A stretch of DNA of 23,245 nt, taken from JAGVUD01 sp052033935 (GTDB lineage: Bacteria; Armatimonadota; UBA5829; DSUL01). The stretch's first letter is position 1. Each line of letters begins with the position of its first letter. Below the pieces are notes generated by a model. That model ran no database searches. It worked only from the letters and a program-made list of their open reading frames with translations, and was not told where the DNA came from. A program made the translations under genes and the position numbers. Shown one piece after another: positions 14,872 through 22,840 of the stretch. The stretch spans positions 1-23,245 of the forward strand of contig JBPOJE010000111.1 of NCBI GenBank assembly GCA_052033935.1, read 5' to 3'.

Positions 14872-16050
14872 CTATGCTTTCGCCTGAACGGGAAACTCGA
14901 TATCCTGGAATGTGCTCGTCTGGGCCGACTCTTTCGCCTTCAGGCACATCAGCACGCTGAGGATACCCGCCGAAAGCGGCGCGACGGATTCGCCTTCGCC
15001 GCGCATGATGCGCAGGAAGCTGTCGGCGAGCACCGTATCCCCACCCCCGTGCGAGGCGGCCCTGCTGTCGGTGCGGTAGGTCTCTACTCGCGGCTGATGG
15101 TGCATCACGACCTTGAGTTCGTCGGTGTACCAGTCGAACTCGAGAGTCCCCCGGTAGCCGAAGAGAGTGGCGCCCCGCTTGCCCGCCGACTTGCGGGCGA
15201 AGAAGTTCTGGCTGTAGCAGACGTGCATCCCCGTGTCATAGCGGATGATAGCGGTGCCAGAATCCTCGTTGCCCGTATCCACGGCGAACCCGCACCAGAG
15301 CCCGCTCGGCTCCACGCGCGAAGTCTCCTGCTTGGTGAAGTAGCGGTGATAGGGGCTTTCGAGACAGGAGTCCCACTCACCGCATTCGTCGCAGCACAGC
15401 CCCGCCGGGTGATCGCCCTTGTACACCTGCTTGGAGGTCATGGCGCAGATCTGCGTGGGCTTGAATCCGAGCAGGTGGTTGATGTAGTCGAAGTCGTGAG
15501 TGGCCTTCTGAAGGAACAGCCCCTGCGTCTCGTTTTCGTCGCGATACCAGTTCTGGTAATAGCAGTCGCCGTACGGGACGTTGTTCCATGCCTGCACGTG
15601 CTCCACCGTGCCGATTTTACCCGAGTCTATGATCTCCTTGGCCATAGTCACAAGCGGCGTGACGCGCAGAGGAAATGAGACGACCACCTGGCTTCTGGTC
15701 TGCTCGCTGGCGGCTTTGAGGGCAAGCAGATCCGGCATAGTTGTCGCGACCGGCTTTTCGAGGAAGAGCGGGAGGTTTCGCCGCAGCACCTGAACCGCCA
15801 TTTGCGTATGCAGCGAACAGCGCGTGCCGACCAGCACGCCGTCCAGTTTCTCGCCGTCGAGCATCGCGGCGGCATCGGTATAGAACCGCACGCGATCCGG
15901 GTCTTTGCCGTCGGCGCGAATCTGCTCCCTGATCTCGCCTTCGCGGAGATCGGTAATGGCGGCGATCTCCACCTTATCCGTCAGCCGCTCCACCAGACTC
16001 AGGACGCCGCGCGCCCGTCCACCGTATCCGATAACACCTATTCGCAGCAC
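14872..16050 (-). CDS. Gfo/Idh/MocA-family oxidoreductase with Cys cluster
   Basis: A second family member, 392 residues, not a close copy of its neighbour. It shows IGVIGYGGRARGV at the start, LEKPVATT (Glu98-Lys99-Pro100) and KATHDFDYIN with His185 as the likely catalytic residue. An insertion carries four Cys (219, 220, 223, 229; CCDECGEWDSC), which looks like a metal-binding knuckle and is not needed by the general family; related proteins of this size occur among sugar-metabolism enzymes. The start is GTG at 16048-16050 with GAGG 7 bases upstream. It heads the operon with the next oxidoreductase and udgB. Substrate unknown. Confidence 0.88.
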   Translation of the reverse strand: MLRIGVIGYGGRARGVLSLVERLTDKVEIAAITDLREGEIREQIRADGKDPDRVRFYTDAAAMLDGEKLDGVLVGTRCSLHTQMAVQVLRRNLPLFLEKPVATTMPDLLALKAASEQTRSQVVVSFPLRVTPLVTMAKEIIDSGKIGTVEHVQAWNNVPYGDCYYQNWYRDENETQGLFLQKATHDFDYINHLLGFKPTQICAMTSKQVYKGDHPAGLCCDECGEWDSCLESPYHRYFTKQETSRVEPSGLWCGFAVDTGNEDSGTAIIRYDTGMHVCYSQNFFARKSAGKRGATLFGYRGTLEFDWYTDELKVVMHHQPRVETYRTDSRAASHGGGDTVLADSFLRIMRGEGESVAPLSAGILSVLMCLKAKESAQTSTFQDIEFPVQAKA

Positions 16051-16095
16051 TGGAATGCCTCGCTTTGCACGTATTGATTGGGTAAGCCGGGGGCA

Positions 16096-16125
16096 GTTAT
16101 AACACAGCGAGGGGGTGTTTGGGAA
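16096..16125 (-). promoter_or_regulatory. Likely promoter of the oxidoreductase-udgB operon
   Basis: On the minus strand TTCCCA (16120-16125), an 18-base spacer, then TATAAC (16096-16101). The predicted start, near 16089, gives a leader of about 39 bases to the GTG at 16050. The -10 has 5 of 6 consensus bases and the -35 has 4. Confidence 0.45.
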
Positions 16126-16131
16126 TAGAGC

Positions 16132-16160
16132 GGGGGCACGCCGAAAGCCGGCTTGCCCCC
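16132..16160 (-). terminator. Terminator hairpin after the superoxide dismutase gene
   Basis: GGGGGCACGCCG pairs with CGGCTTGCCCCC with one mismatch and a short loop. It lies about 62 bases past the sod stop. The run after it on the minus strand (CTCTATT) is only weakly T-rich. It also insulates the following oxidoreductase promoter. Confidence 0.55.
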
Positions 16161-16222
16161 GGGCCAGTAGTTATTACCTGAACGGATGGGCCTCAGCAAT
16201 AGGCGAGGAGCCTGCTCATCCG

Positions 16223-16822
16223 TCAGCCTTTCAGTCTGTCGTAGCGCTCCTGCACTTTGTTCCAGTCCACCACGTTCCACCAGGCGGAGACGAAATCCGG
16301 CCGGCGGTTCTGATACTTCAGGTAGTAGGCATGCTCCCAGACGTCAAGCGTGAGCAGAGGCTGTTTCCCTTCGAGCAAAGGGGTGTCCTGATTGGAGGTG
16401 CTGTACACTTCCAGTTCGCCCTTGTTCAGCGCGAGCCACGCCCATCCGGATCCGAACTGGGTCTTGGCGGCGGTCTCGAACTTCTCCTTGAAGGCTTCGA
16501 AGCTGCCAAACGACTTCTTGATTGCGTCCGCCAGCGGTCCCGAGGGCTCGCCTCCGCCGCCCTTCTTCATAGACTCCCAGAAAAGCACGTGGTTCGCATG
16601 CCCGCCGCCGTTGTTTCGCACGGCGGCCGGGATGTTGCCGGTGCCCTTCGCAAGTATCTCCTCGATGGTGAGGCCCTGGAGATCCGTCCCTTCGAGGGCA
16701 GCATTCAGGTTGTTGACATAACCAGCGTGATGCTTCGCGTGATGGATCTCCATCGTTCTGGCATCAATGTACGGTTCCAGCGCATCGTAGGCATAAGGCA
16801 ATGGCGGCAATACAAACGGCAT
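16223..16822 (-). CDS. sodA: Superoxide dismutase, manganese type
   Basis: Converts superoxide to peroxide and oxygen. The 199-residue product starts at the ATG at 16822 (GGGAG upstream); the longer open frame to 17230 is not coding-like and would cross the divergent promoter region. Metal ligands are in place: His27 (TMEIHHAKHH), His78 (GGGHANHVLFW), Asp160 and His164 (DVWEHAYYLKYQNRRPD). Gly in the NNGGGH segment together with Gln145 in STSNQDTPL is the pattern of manganese rather than iron enzymes. No signal peptide, so cytoplasmic. Single gene, divergent from the ABC operon. Confidence 0.96.
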   Translation of the reverse strand: MPFVLPPLPYAYDALEPYIDARTMEIHHAKHHAGYVNNLNAALEGTDLQGLTIEEILAKGTGNIPAAVRNNGGGHANHVLFWESMKKGGGGEPSGPLADAIKKSFGSFEAFKEKFETAAKTQFGSGWAWLALNKGELEVYSTSNQDTPLLEGKQPLLTLDVWEHAYYLKYQNRRPDFVSAWWNVVDWNKVQERYDRLKG

Positions 16823-16892
16823 TATTCTCGTCTCCCGCGTTTGGTCTTGTTCTTGCGGGCGTGTCCAAGACATCTGGCCCGCGGCTCCGAAG

Positions 16893-16901
16893 CCTATATC
16901 A
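16893..16901 (-). promoter_or_regulatory. Possible extended -10 for the superoxide dismutase gene
   Basis: TGATATAGG on the minus strand matches the extended -10 pattern TGnTATAnn. It would give a leader of about 60 bases. No good -35 is visible. Confidence 0.3.
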
Positions 16902-16977
16902 GGTGCTTCGCTAATAGAGAACACCAGGAAGAGCGGAAGAGTTTCCGCAACCCAGTCGCAAACACGTTCTTTTTCAG

Positions 16978-17027
16978 CTGACGGCGGCCGCCCTTCACGG
17001 CTATACTGGGCACTGCGCGGCGGCCGC
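16978..17027 (+). promoter_or_regulatory. Promoter of the ABC transporter operon with paired GGCGGCCGC repeats
   Basis: CTGACG (16978-16983), an 18-base spacer and TATACT (17002-17007) make a fair sigma70-type promoter about 30 bases before the permease ATG. The 9-mer GGCGGCCGC occurs at 16983-16991, between the two boxes, and again at 17019-17027, just past the expected start. Each copy contains the palindrome GCGGCCGC. Spacing is 36 bases, which would suit a regulator contacting two sites, but this could be chance in GC-rich DNA. Confidence 0.4.
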
Positions 17028-17038
17028 ACCCTACCCCC

Positions 17039-17836
17039 ATGAGACCATTGCGACGATACCTGAGACTCTACGCGACCTTCTTCCGCAACTGCCTGGTGCG
17101 AGAGATGGAGTTCCGGGGCAACTTCGCCGCCAACGCCTTCACCACTATCGCCTGGCTGTTCTACTATCTGTTCTTCATTGAGATCGTTTACTCGCACACG
17201 GACGCCGTAGCGGGATGGACGAAGGGGCAATCGCTGATTCTGGCGGGCAGTTTCTCGCTTGTGTGGGGGCTGATGAACGCGCTGTTCACCCCGAACCTTT
17301 CGATGCTGCCGGAGTACATCCAGAAGGGCACGTTCGACCTGACTCTGACAAAGCCGGTGGACAGCCAGTTTCTGGCTTCGGCACGCATCATCAACGTGGC
17401 GGAGTTCGCACGGGCGCTTCTGTCGGTGCTAGTGATCCTCTACGGAGTGCGGGTTCAGGGATTGGCGCTGACCCTGCCTCTTGTCGCGGCCTATCTTGTG
17501 CTGCTGCTGTGCAGCCTGATGATCCTGTACGGGATAGACTGCCTGATCATGACGCTTGCGTTCTGGCTCGTGCGAATCCGCAACCTTGATGCGGCGTTCT
17601 GGAGCATCAGCGTGACAGCGCGGTATCCGGTGGACATCTTTCAGGGAATGCTGCGCAAGGTGCTGACCTTCTTCCTGCCGATGGCGTTCGTCGCGACGGT
17701 GCCCGCGCGCGGGCTTGCCGGGACGCTGGAAGTCTGGATGCTGCCCACGGCGCTCACTTTCGCGGCGGTTCTGATGACCGCAAGCCGCCTGCTGTGGCTG
17801 AAAGCCACAAGAATCTATTCGAGCGCGGGAGGATGA
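17039..17836 (+). CDS. ABC-2 type transporter permease
   Basis: A 265-residue integral membrane subunit with about six hydrophobic segments. The start RRYLRLYATFFRNCLVREME followed by FRGNFAANAFTTIAWLFYYL is typical of the ABC-2 permease group that includes DUF990-like proteins (COG4587/COG3694 type). The family usually exports small hydrophobic molecules or drugs, but the substrate is unknown. No Shine-Dalgarno precedes the ATG at 17039, and the leader from the predicted promoter is only about 25 bases. It is followed by its ATPase and a second permease, making a heterodimeric exporter. Confidence 0.88.
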   Translation: MRPLRRYLRLYATFFRNCLVREMEFRGNFAANAFTTIAWLFYYLFFIEIVYSHTDAVAGWTKGQSLILAGSFSLVWGLMNALFTPNLSMLPEYIQKGTFDLTLTKPVDSQFLASARIINVAEFARALLSVLVILYGVRVQGLALTLPLVAAYLVLLLCSLMILYGIDCLIMTLAFWLVRIRNLDAAFWSISVTARYPVDIFQGMLRKVLTFFLPMAFVATVPARGLAGTLEVWMLPTALTFAAVLMTASRLLWLKATRIYSSAGG

Positions 17837-17871
17837 CACGAATGGCGGAAGAAACGGAGGGCCTGCTGTAG
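17833..17871 (+). other. Twelve-codon minicistron bridging permease and ATPase genes
   Basis: ATG at 17833-17835 overlaps the permease stop as ATGA. It reads MTRMAEETEGLL and stops at TAG 17869-17871, whose last base is the first of the ATPase GTG start. The ribosome could thus pass from permease to ATPase through this short frame. The arrangement is seen; the coupling role is inference and it may be fortuitous. Confidence 0.3.
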
Positions 17872-18878
17872 TGCCCATCATACTTGCCGAGGATCTGACC
17901 CGTGTCTTCGTGTCGCACCAGCGCAAGCCGGGGATGGCCGGCGCGGCGATCAGCCTGTTTTCGCGCCAGAAGAAGGAAGTGCTCGCCGCCGACCGCGTGA
18001 ATGTGAAGGTGGAGGCCGGTGAACTTGTGGGGTTTCTTGGCCCGAACGGCGCGGGCAAGACAACGACGCTGAAGATGCTTTCGGGGATTCTGTTCCCCAC
18101 CTCCGGCAGGGCCGAGGTGCTCGGCTTCACCCCCTGGGAGCGGCGCAACGGCTTCAAGCGGCAGTTTTCGCTCGTGATGGGGCAGAAGAATCAGCTCTGG
18201 TGGGACCTGCCCGCCGAGGAGTCGTTTCTGCTGCTGAAGGAGCTGTATGAGATTCCCACGCCGGACTACCGCCAGCGCGTCAAGGCCATGACCGAGCTTC
18301 TGGAGATAGACCACCTTCTCGGCCAGCAGGTACGGAAGCTCTCGCTGGGAGAGCGGATGAAGTGCGAGCTGGTGGCGGCTCTGCTGCACCGGCCGCGGGT
18401 GGTGTTTCTGGATGAGCCGACGATAGGGCTGGACGTTGTCTCGCAGAAGCGCATCCGCGAGTTCATCAGAATGACCAACCGTCAGGAAGGCTCGACGATC
18501 ATTTTGACCAGCCATTACATGGATGACGTGCGGGCGCTGTGCGACCGGGTGGTGATCATTGATCGCGGGCGGGTGATCTTCGACGACTCGCTGGGGCGGC
18601 TGGTGACGCGGTTCACCGACACGAAGCAGCTCAGGCTGACCTTTCATTCACCCGTCGCCGCCGAAGACCTGGAGCCTTTCGGGCGGGTGACGGAGAGGGA
18701 GGCGCTGTCAGCGGCGCTCGAGGTCAAGCGGGAAGAGGCACCGCGGGTGGCGTCTGCGCTGCTTGCACGACTTCCGGTGATGGACATCGAGATTACCGAC
18801 CCGGACATTCAGGACGTGATCCGGGATGTATTCCAGCGCAAGCCAGACCTGGAGCGCCAAACGGGGGAGGAGCCGTAG
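17871..18878 (+). CDS. ABC transporter ATP-binding subunit
   Basis: A 335-residue ATPase energising the flanking permeases. Motifs run in order: Walker A GPNGAGKTTT, Q-loop MGQKNQLWWDLP, signature LSLGERMK, Walker B VVFLDEPTIGLD and the switch His in TSHYMDD. The LSLGERMKCE signature and the QLWWDLP loop are characteristic of the COG4586 (NatA-like) group that pairs with two ABC-2 permeases. A C-terminal domain of about 90 residues follows the ATPase. Start GTG at 17871 has GGAGGG 10 bases upstream. Substrate unknown. Confidence 0.93.
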   Translation: MPIILAEDLTRVFVSHQRKPGMAGAAISLFSRQKKEVLAADRVNVKVEAGELVGFLGPNGAGKTTTLKMLSGILFPTSGRAEVLGFTPWERRNGFKRQFSLVMGQKNQLWWDLPAEESFLLLKELYEIPTPDYRQRVKAMTELLEIDHLLGQQVRKLSLGERMKCELVAALLHRPRVVFLDEPTIGLDVVSQKRIREFIRMTNRQEGSTIILTSHYMDDVRALCDRVVIIDRGRVIFDDSLGRLVTRFTDTKQLRLTFHSPVAAEDLEPFGRVTEREALSAALEVKREEAPRVASALLARLPVMDIEITDPDIQDVIRDVFQRKPDLERQTGEEP

Positions 18879-18881
18879 CGC

Positions 18882-19691
18882 ATGGCCGCTCGAGCTTCCG
18901 CGCTCCGCAAGTGCCGCGCGGTCTTCAGCCTGCACATTCAGGATTCGTTCGCCTACCGGGCGCAGGGCATCATCTGGATCATAAGCGACACGGTGCCGAC
19001 GATTACGCTGCCGCTGATGTGGCTGGCGGCATTCGGCGCGCGGACGACGCTGAACGGTTTCACGAAAACCGAGCTGGTGGCGTACTATCTCGCGATGGCG
19101 GTCTGTACTAATCTGGTAAACGCGCATCCGTGGGAGATCGCGCACGACATCAAAGAAGGGCGGCTCTCGATCTATCTGACTCGCCCGTATTCCTATTACT
19201 GGTTCATCTTCGCGAGCAATCTTTCGTGGAGGCTGGTGCGGACGCTGCTCTTCGTGCCCTTCTTCGCGCTGATTCTGATGATCTTCCGCAGCTATCTCGT
19301 GTGGGCCGACTACAACATCGGCGCGGACTTCTGGCTGTCGCTGACGCTGGCGCATCTGCTGAGCTATCAGATAGCCTGGACGCTGGGACTGATGGCGTTC
19401 TATCTGATAGAGGTCGGCGGGCTGTACGAGTTCTACTACATGATCGGCAGTTTTCTGGCGGGACAGATGGCACCGCTTCAGATGCTTCCGGCGGCCGTCC
19501 GCGAGCTTTCGCAGGCGCTGCCGTTTGCGTATGTGCAGTGGTTTCCCGTGCAGGTATTCCTCGGGAAGACCAGCCGCGAGGCGGTGGTAAGCGGGCTCTG
19601 GCATCAGGTATTCTGGATTGCGGCCCTGGCGATAGTGGCGCACTTTCTGTGGCGCGTGGGGCTGAAGAGGTACACCGCGGTAGGGATATGA
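18882..19691 (+). CDS. ABC-2 type transporter permease, second subunit
   Basis: A 269-residue membrane protein with about six hydrophobic stretches, starting MAARASALRKCRAVFSLHIQ then YRAQGIIWIISDTVPTITLP. It is distinct in sequence from the first permease but of the same broad ABC-2 type, and the two probably form the two halves of one export channel. The ATG at 18882 is only 3 bases after the ATPase stop and has GGGGGAGGAG upstream. Confidence 0.88.
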   Translation: MAARASALRKCRAVFSLHIQDSFAYRAQGIIWIISDTVPTITLPLMWLAAFGARTTLNGFTKTELVAYYLAMAVCTNLVNAHPWEIAHDIKEGRLSIYLTRPYSYYWFIFASNLSWRLVRTLLFVPFFALILMIFRSYLVWADYNIGADFWLSLTLAHLLSYQIAWTLGLMAFYLIEVGGLYEFYYMIGSFLAGQMAPLQMLPAAVRELSQALPFAYVQWFPVQVFLGKTSREAVVSGLWHQVFWIAALAIVAHFLWRVGLKRYTAVGI

Positions 19692-19713
19692 GGGCGGAGA
19701 CGAATAACGGGGG

Positions 19714-21102
19714 ATGATTTTGAGCGACAGGACAGAGACGATTGCGCGGCTGGAAGAACAACTGAACTCGTTCGATGCGCGGGTGCGAAGCGACGCGCTG
19801 GGCGTGCTTCTGAGGCTGGCGTCGCAGGGCGAGATCGCCCTGCCCGAGCCCAAGCCCGAGGTGAACCTTCACTTCCACACGTCCTTCAGCTACAACGCGC
19901 ACGGATGGTCGCCGAGCCGGGTGGCCTGGGAGGCGCGCAAGTACGGGCTGGAGGCCGCCGGCAAGGTGGACTTCGACGTTCTGGACGGTATGGAGGAGTT
20001 TCTGGAAGCGGGGGAGCTTCTGGGACTCAAGACGGTGGCGGGGCTCGAGACCCGCGTATTCGTGAAAGAGTACGCGACAAAGGTGATCAACTCGCCCGGC
20101 GAGCCGGGCATCGCCTACTTCATGGCGGCCGGATGCTACAGGAGGCCCGACGAAGCAAGCGAGGAGGAGGCGAGAATCACGCTCCTGAGCCTGGCGGCCA
20201 CCGCCAGAAAGCGGAACGAAGAGCTGATGTCGCGAGTCAACGCCTACCTGGACCCGGTGAGGCTGAACTACGCGAACGACGTGCTGCCCCTGACTCCGTC
20301 GGGCAACGCGACCGAGCGGCATCTGCTTGCGGCGTATGACAGGCGGGCGCGGGAGGTCTTCCCGGACGAGGCGGCGCTGGCGGGGTTCTGGGGCGAGAAG
20401 CTCGGCGCTTCGCCGGAGCAGGCGCTGGCGCTGGTGCGGGACGCGGTGAAGCTGCAGGAGCAGATTCGCTCGAAGCTGATGAAGTCGGGTGGGGTGGCTT
20501 ATGTGAAGCCCGACAGCGGCAGCTTCCCGGCGCTCGAGTCGGTGATCGAGATGGCGAAAGCCGTCGGCGCGATTCCGTGCGCCACGTGGCTCGACGGAAC
20601 GACCGCCGGCGAGGAGGACATGGACGAGATGTTCGCGCTGCTTGTCTCGAAGGGCGTGGCGGCGGCGAACGTGATTCCCGACCGGAACTGGAACATCGCC
20701 GATCCGGACCAGAAGGCGCTGAAGCTCAAACGGCTGGACGAGATGGTGCGGGCGGCGCGCAAGCATCACCTGCCTCTGTGCGTTGGGACCGAGATGAACA
20801 AGCGGGGGCTGCCGTTCGTGGACAGCTTCACAGCGCCTGAACTTCAGCCGTATCTGAAGGACTTCATGGACGGAGCGCACTTCTTCTGGGGACACACGAT
20901 GCTCTCGCTGGCGGCAGACTACGGCTACCAGTGCCCGCAGGTCGAGGACGCGTTCGGCAAGGCGCGCGTGAGGAAGAACAAGTTCTTCACGCTCGTCGGG
21001 CGGCTGCCGATGCTTCCGCCGGAGAAGCTGGCGGAGATCCGGGAGCACGAGATGGGCCCCGAGCACCTTTACGCATGGCTGCGAAAAGCGGCGGAGGGCT
21101 AG
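19714..21102 (+). CDS. PHP-domain-like metal-dependent hydrolase
   Basis: A 462-residue protein whose N-terminal half resembles the PHP (polymerase and histidinol phosphatase) fold. HFHTSFSYNAHGWSPS gives the first metal His pair (His53, His55). A later GLETRVF holds the conserved Glu (112). The usual second motif DHD reads DFD here (86-88), replacing one metal-binding His by Phe. C-terminal motifs such as PCATWLDGTTAGEEDMDEMF, GTEMNKRGLPF and FWGHTMLSLAADYG add candidate metal or substrate residues. Start ATG at 19714; a TTG two codons later has a better-spaced GGGGGA and could be used. It lies 22 bases after the permease, so it is likely part of the exporter operon. Substrate unknown; a phosphoesterase role is only a family guess. 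Confidence 0.7.
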   Translation: MILSDRTETIARLEEQLNSFDARVRSDALGVLLRLASQGEIALPEPKPEVNLHFHTSFSYNAHGWSPSRVAWEARKYGLEAAGKVDFDVLDGMEEFLEAGELLGLKTVAGLETRVFVKEYATKVINSPGEPGIAYFMAAGCYRRPDEASEEEARITLLSLAATARKRNEELMSRVNAYLDPVRLNYANDVLPLTPSGNATERHLLAAYDRRAREVFPDEAALAGFWGEKLGASPEQALALVRDAVKLQEQIRSKLMKSGGVAYVKPDSGSFPALESVIEMAKAVGAIPCATWLDGTTAGEEDMDEMFALLVSKGVAAANVIPDRNWNIADPDQKALKLKRLDEMVRAARKHHLPLCVGTEMNKRGLPFVDSFTAPELQPYLKDFMDGAHFFWGHTMLSLAADYGYQCPQVEDAFGKARVRKNKFFTLVGRLPMLPPEKLAEIREHEMGPEHLYAWLRKAAEG

Positions 21103-22652
21103 CCGGGCGGCTTCGCCGCCTGCGCGTGGCGCAGAATGGCGTCCACCAGGCCGGGGATGGTGTACACCTCGGCCTCGACATCCACACGCATTCCGAGTTC
21201 GGCGGCGGTCTTCGACGTGATCGGGCCGATGGAGGCGATCTTGGCCTGATCGAGAAGCGCCGAGAACTCCTCGTCGTCCCCGAGAAGCTGCGCGAAGTTT
21301 CGCACGGTGGATGAGCTGGTGAACGTGACCATATCCACCTGTCCCGACGCGAGCATGAGGCGCAGGTCCGCGCCTTCGGCGCTGCTGATCACAGTGCGAT
21401 AGCAGGGGGCGACGGTGACGGTCGCGCCGAGTTTGCGAAGCTCGTCGGGGATAACCTCGCGGGCTTCCTGCGCGCGAGCGACAAGGATGCGCGTGTCCGG
21501 CTCGATGTCCGGGAACTCCTGCACAAACGCCTCGGCGACGAACCGTCCGGGCGTGAAAGCGACCCGCAGAGAGTGGGATTCGACCGCCTGCCGGGTGGCC
21601 TCGCCCATACACGCGATGCTGACGCCGCCGAGAGCACGGACGTCCGCGCCAAGCTCGAACAGGCGCCTGACAAAGAACTCCACCCCGTTGACGCTGGTGA
21701 AGACGATCCAGTCGTAATCGCCGAGCGTCATGATGGCCGCGTCGAGTTCGCTGGTGTCTTCGAGCGGGCGGCAGGAGATGACGGGAAACTCGACGGCGTT
21801 CGCACCGAGGTCAGCAAGGCGGCAGGACAGCTCGCTTGCCTGCTCGCGGGCGCGGGTGACGACGATGGTTTGGCCGAAGAGCGGCCGCCGGTCGAACCAG
21901 GCGAGATGCTCACGCAGCCCGACGACATCTCCGACGACGGTGACCGCGGGCGCGCTGATACCCTCCTCGTCCGCAGCGGCCGCTATGGTGGCGAGGGTCG
22001 CGGTGACGGTTCTCTGCTCGGCGCGCGTTCCCCACTCGATGACCGCCGCCGGGGTTTCGGGAGCGCGGCCGTTTTCGATGAGCTTCGACGCGATTTCGGG
22101 CAGATTCCCCACGCCCATCAGAAACACGAGGGTGTCAAGCCCATTCGCGAGATGCTCCCAGCGCACGGAGGACTCGCCCTTGGACGGATCTTCGTGGCCG
22201 GTGATGATGCCGAGGCTCGAAGCGGCGCCCCTGTGCGTGACGGGGATTCCGGCGTAGGCGGGAACGCCAATGGCCGAAGAAATGCCGGGGACGACTTCGA
22301 ACTCGACCCCTGCTTTCGCGAGCGCCTCGGCCTCTTCGCCACCGCGCCCGAACACGAACGGATCGCCGCCCTTGACCCGGGCGACCGTCTTGCCAGCGAG
22401 CGCCAGATCCACGAGCAGGCGGTTGATCTCGTCCTGCTTCATTGTGTGGCGGTCGGGGATCTTGCCAACGTAGATCAACTCGGCGCTGCGCTTTGCGTGA
22501 TCGAGCAATCTCGGGTGTGCGAGGCGGTCATAGACGACGACGTCCGCTTCCGCGATGGCGCGCGCGCCTTTAAGCGTAAGCAGGAGCGGATCGCCCGGAC
22601 CCGCGCCTATCAGGGAAACCTTGCCCTTCGGGGCTGCTGGTGTATTGTGCAT
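21099..22652 (-). CDS. cobA-hemD: Fused uroporphyrinogen-III C-methyltransferase / uroporphyrinogen-III synthase
   Basis: A 517-residue bifunctional enzyme. Residues 1-255 are CobA: VSLIGAGPGDPLLLTLKG (12-29), VKGGDPFVFGRGGEEAEAL (93-111) and VVPGISSA..YAGIPVTHRG, which make precorrin-2 from uroporphyrinogen III with S-adenosylmethionine. Residues from about 262 are HemD, which closes hydroxymethylbilane to uroporphyrinogen III; WIVFTSVNGVEFFVRRL and VDMVTFTSSSTVRNF are family marks. Both steps feed tetrapyrroles such as siroheme or B12. The fusion is known in several phyla. ATG at 22652 lacks a clear ribosome site. Its stop shares CTAG with the convergent PHP gene. Confidence 0.95.
   Translation of the reverse strand: MHNTPAAPKGKVSLIGAGPGDPLLLTLKGARAIAEADVVVYDRLAHPRLLDHAKRSAELIYVGKIPDRHTMKQDEINRLLVDLALAGKTVARVKGGDPFVFGRGGEEAEALAKAGVEFEVVPGISSAIGVPAYAGIPVTHRGAASSLGIITGHEDPSKGESSVRWEHLANGLDTLVFLMGVGNLPEIASKLIENGRAPETPAAVIEWGTRAEQRTVTATLATIAAAADEEGISAPAVTVVGDVVGLREHLAWFDRRPLFGQTIVVTRAREQASELSCRLADLGANAVEFPVISCRPLEDTSELDAAIMTLGDYDWIVFTSVNGVEFFVRRLFELGADVRALGGVSIACMGEATRQAVESHSLRVAFTPGRFVAEAFVQEFPDIEPDTRILVARAQEAREVIPDELRKLGATVTVAPCYRTVISSAEGADLRLMLASGQVDMVTFTSSSTVRNFAQLLGDDEEFSALLDQAKIASIGPITSKTAAELGMRVDVEAEVYTIPGLVDAILRHAQAAKPPG
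21106..21120. terminator. Short hairpin at the convergent gene ends
   Basis: GGCGGC and GCCGCC form a 6-base-pair stem with a TTC loop 4 bases after the PHP stop and inside the last codons of cobA-hemD. No T-run follows on the + strand, so termination is doubtful. Confidence 0.25.
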
Positions 22653-22701
22653 GGAAAGCCGATCAAGCCAGCCGGCCGCTTTGCGCGCCGGGTGCCGTGC
22701 G

Positions 22702-22731
22702 ATTCTAACACAATCGCGGGCCGGAAGTCAG
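22702..22731 (-). promoter_or_regulatory. Likely promoter of cobA-hemD
   Basis: On the minus strand CTGACT (22726-22731), an 18-base spacer and TAGAAT (22702-22707) precede the gene. The predicted start near 22695 gives a leader of about 43 bases. The -10 has 5 of 6 consensus bases, the -35 has 4. Confidence 0.45.
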
Positions 22732-22840
22732 CCGGAGGCGGCTGCATTGTTTCGGATATCTGACCATCCGCCGCCCCATGCCTGGCGCAGGTCGAGATCC
22801 CACAACATCAAGACGAACCACGTCGCCGTGAACGGCATCA

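Noticed and set aside
16823..17230. N-terminal extension of the superoxide dismutase frame
   Set aside because: The extra residues do not match the family, cross the divergent promoter region and overlap the permease; the ATG at 16822 has a ribosome site.
19204..21612. An 802-codon minus-strand open frame
   Set aside because: It is antisense to the second permease and PHP gene and overlaps cobA-hemD; its translation is Arg/His-rich without motifs, as expected from high-GC antisense frames.
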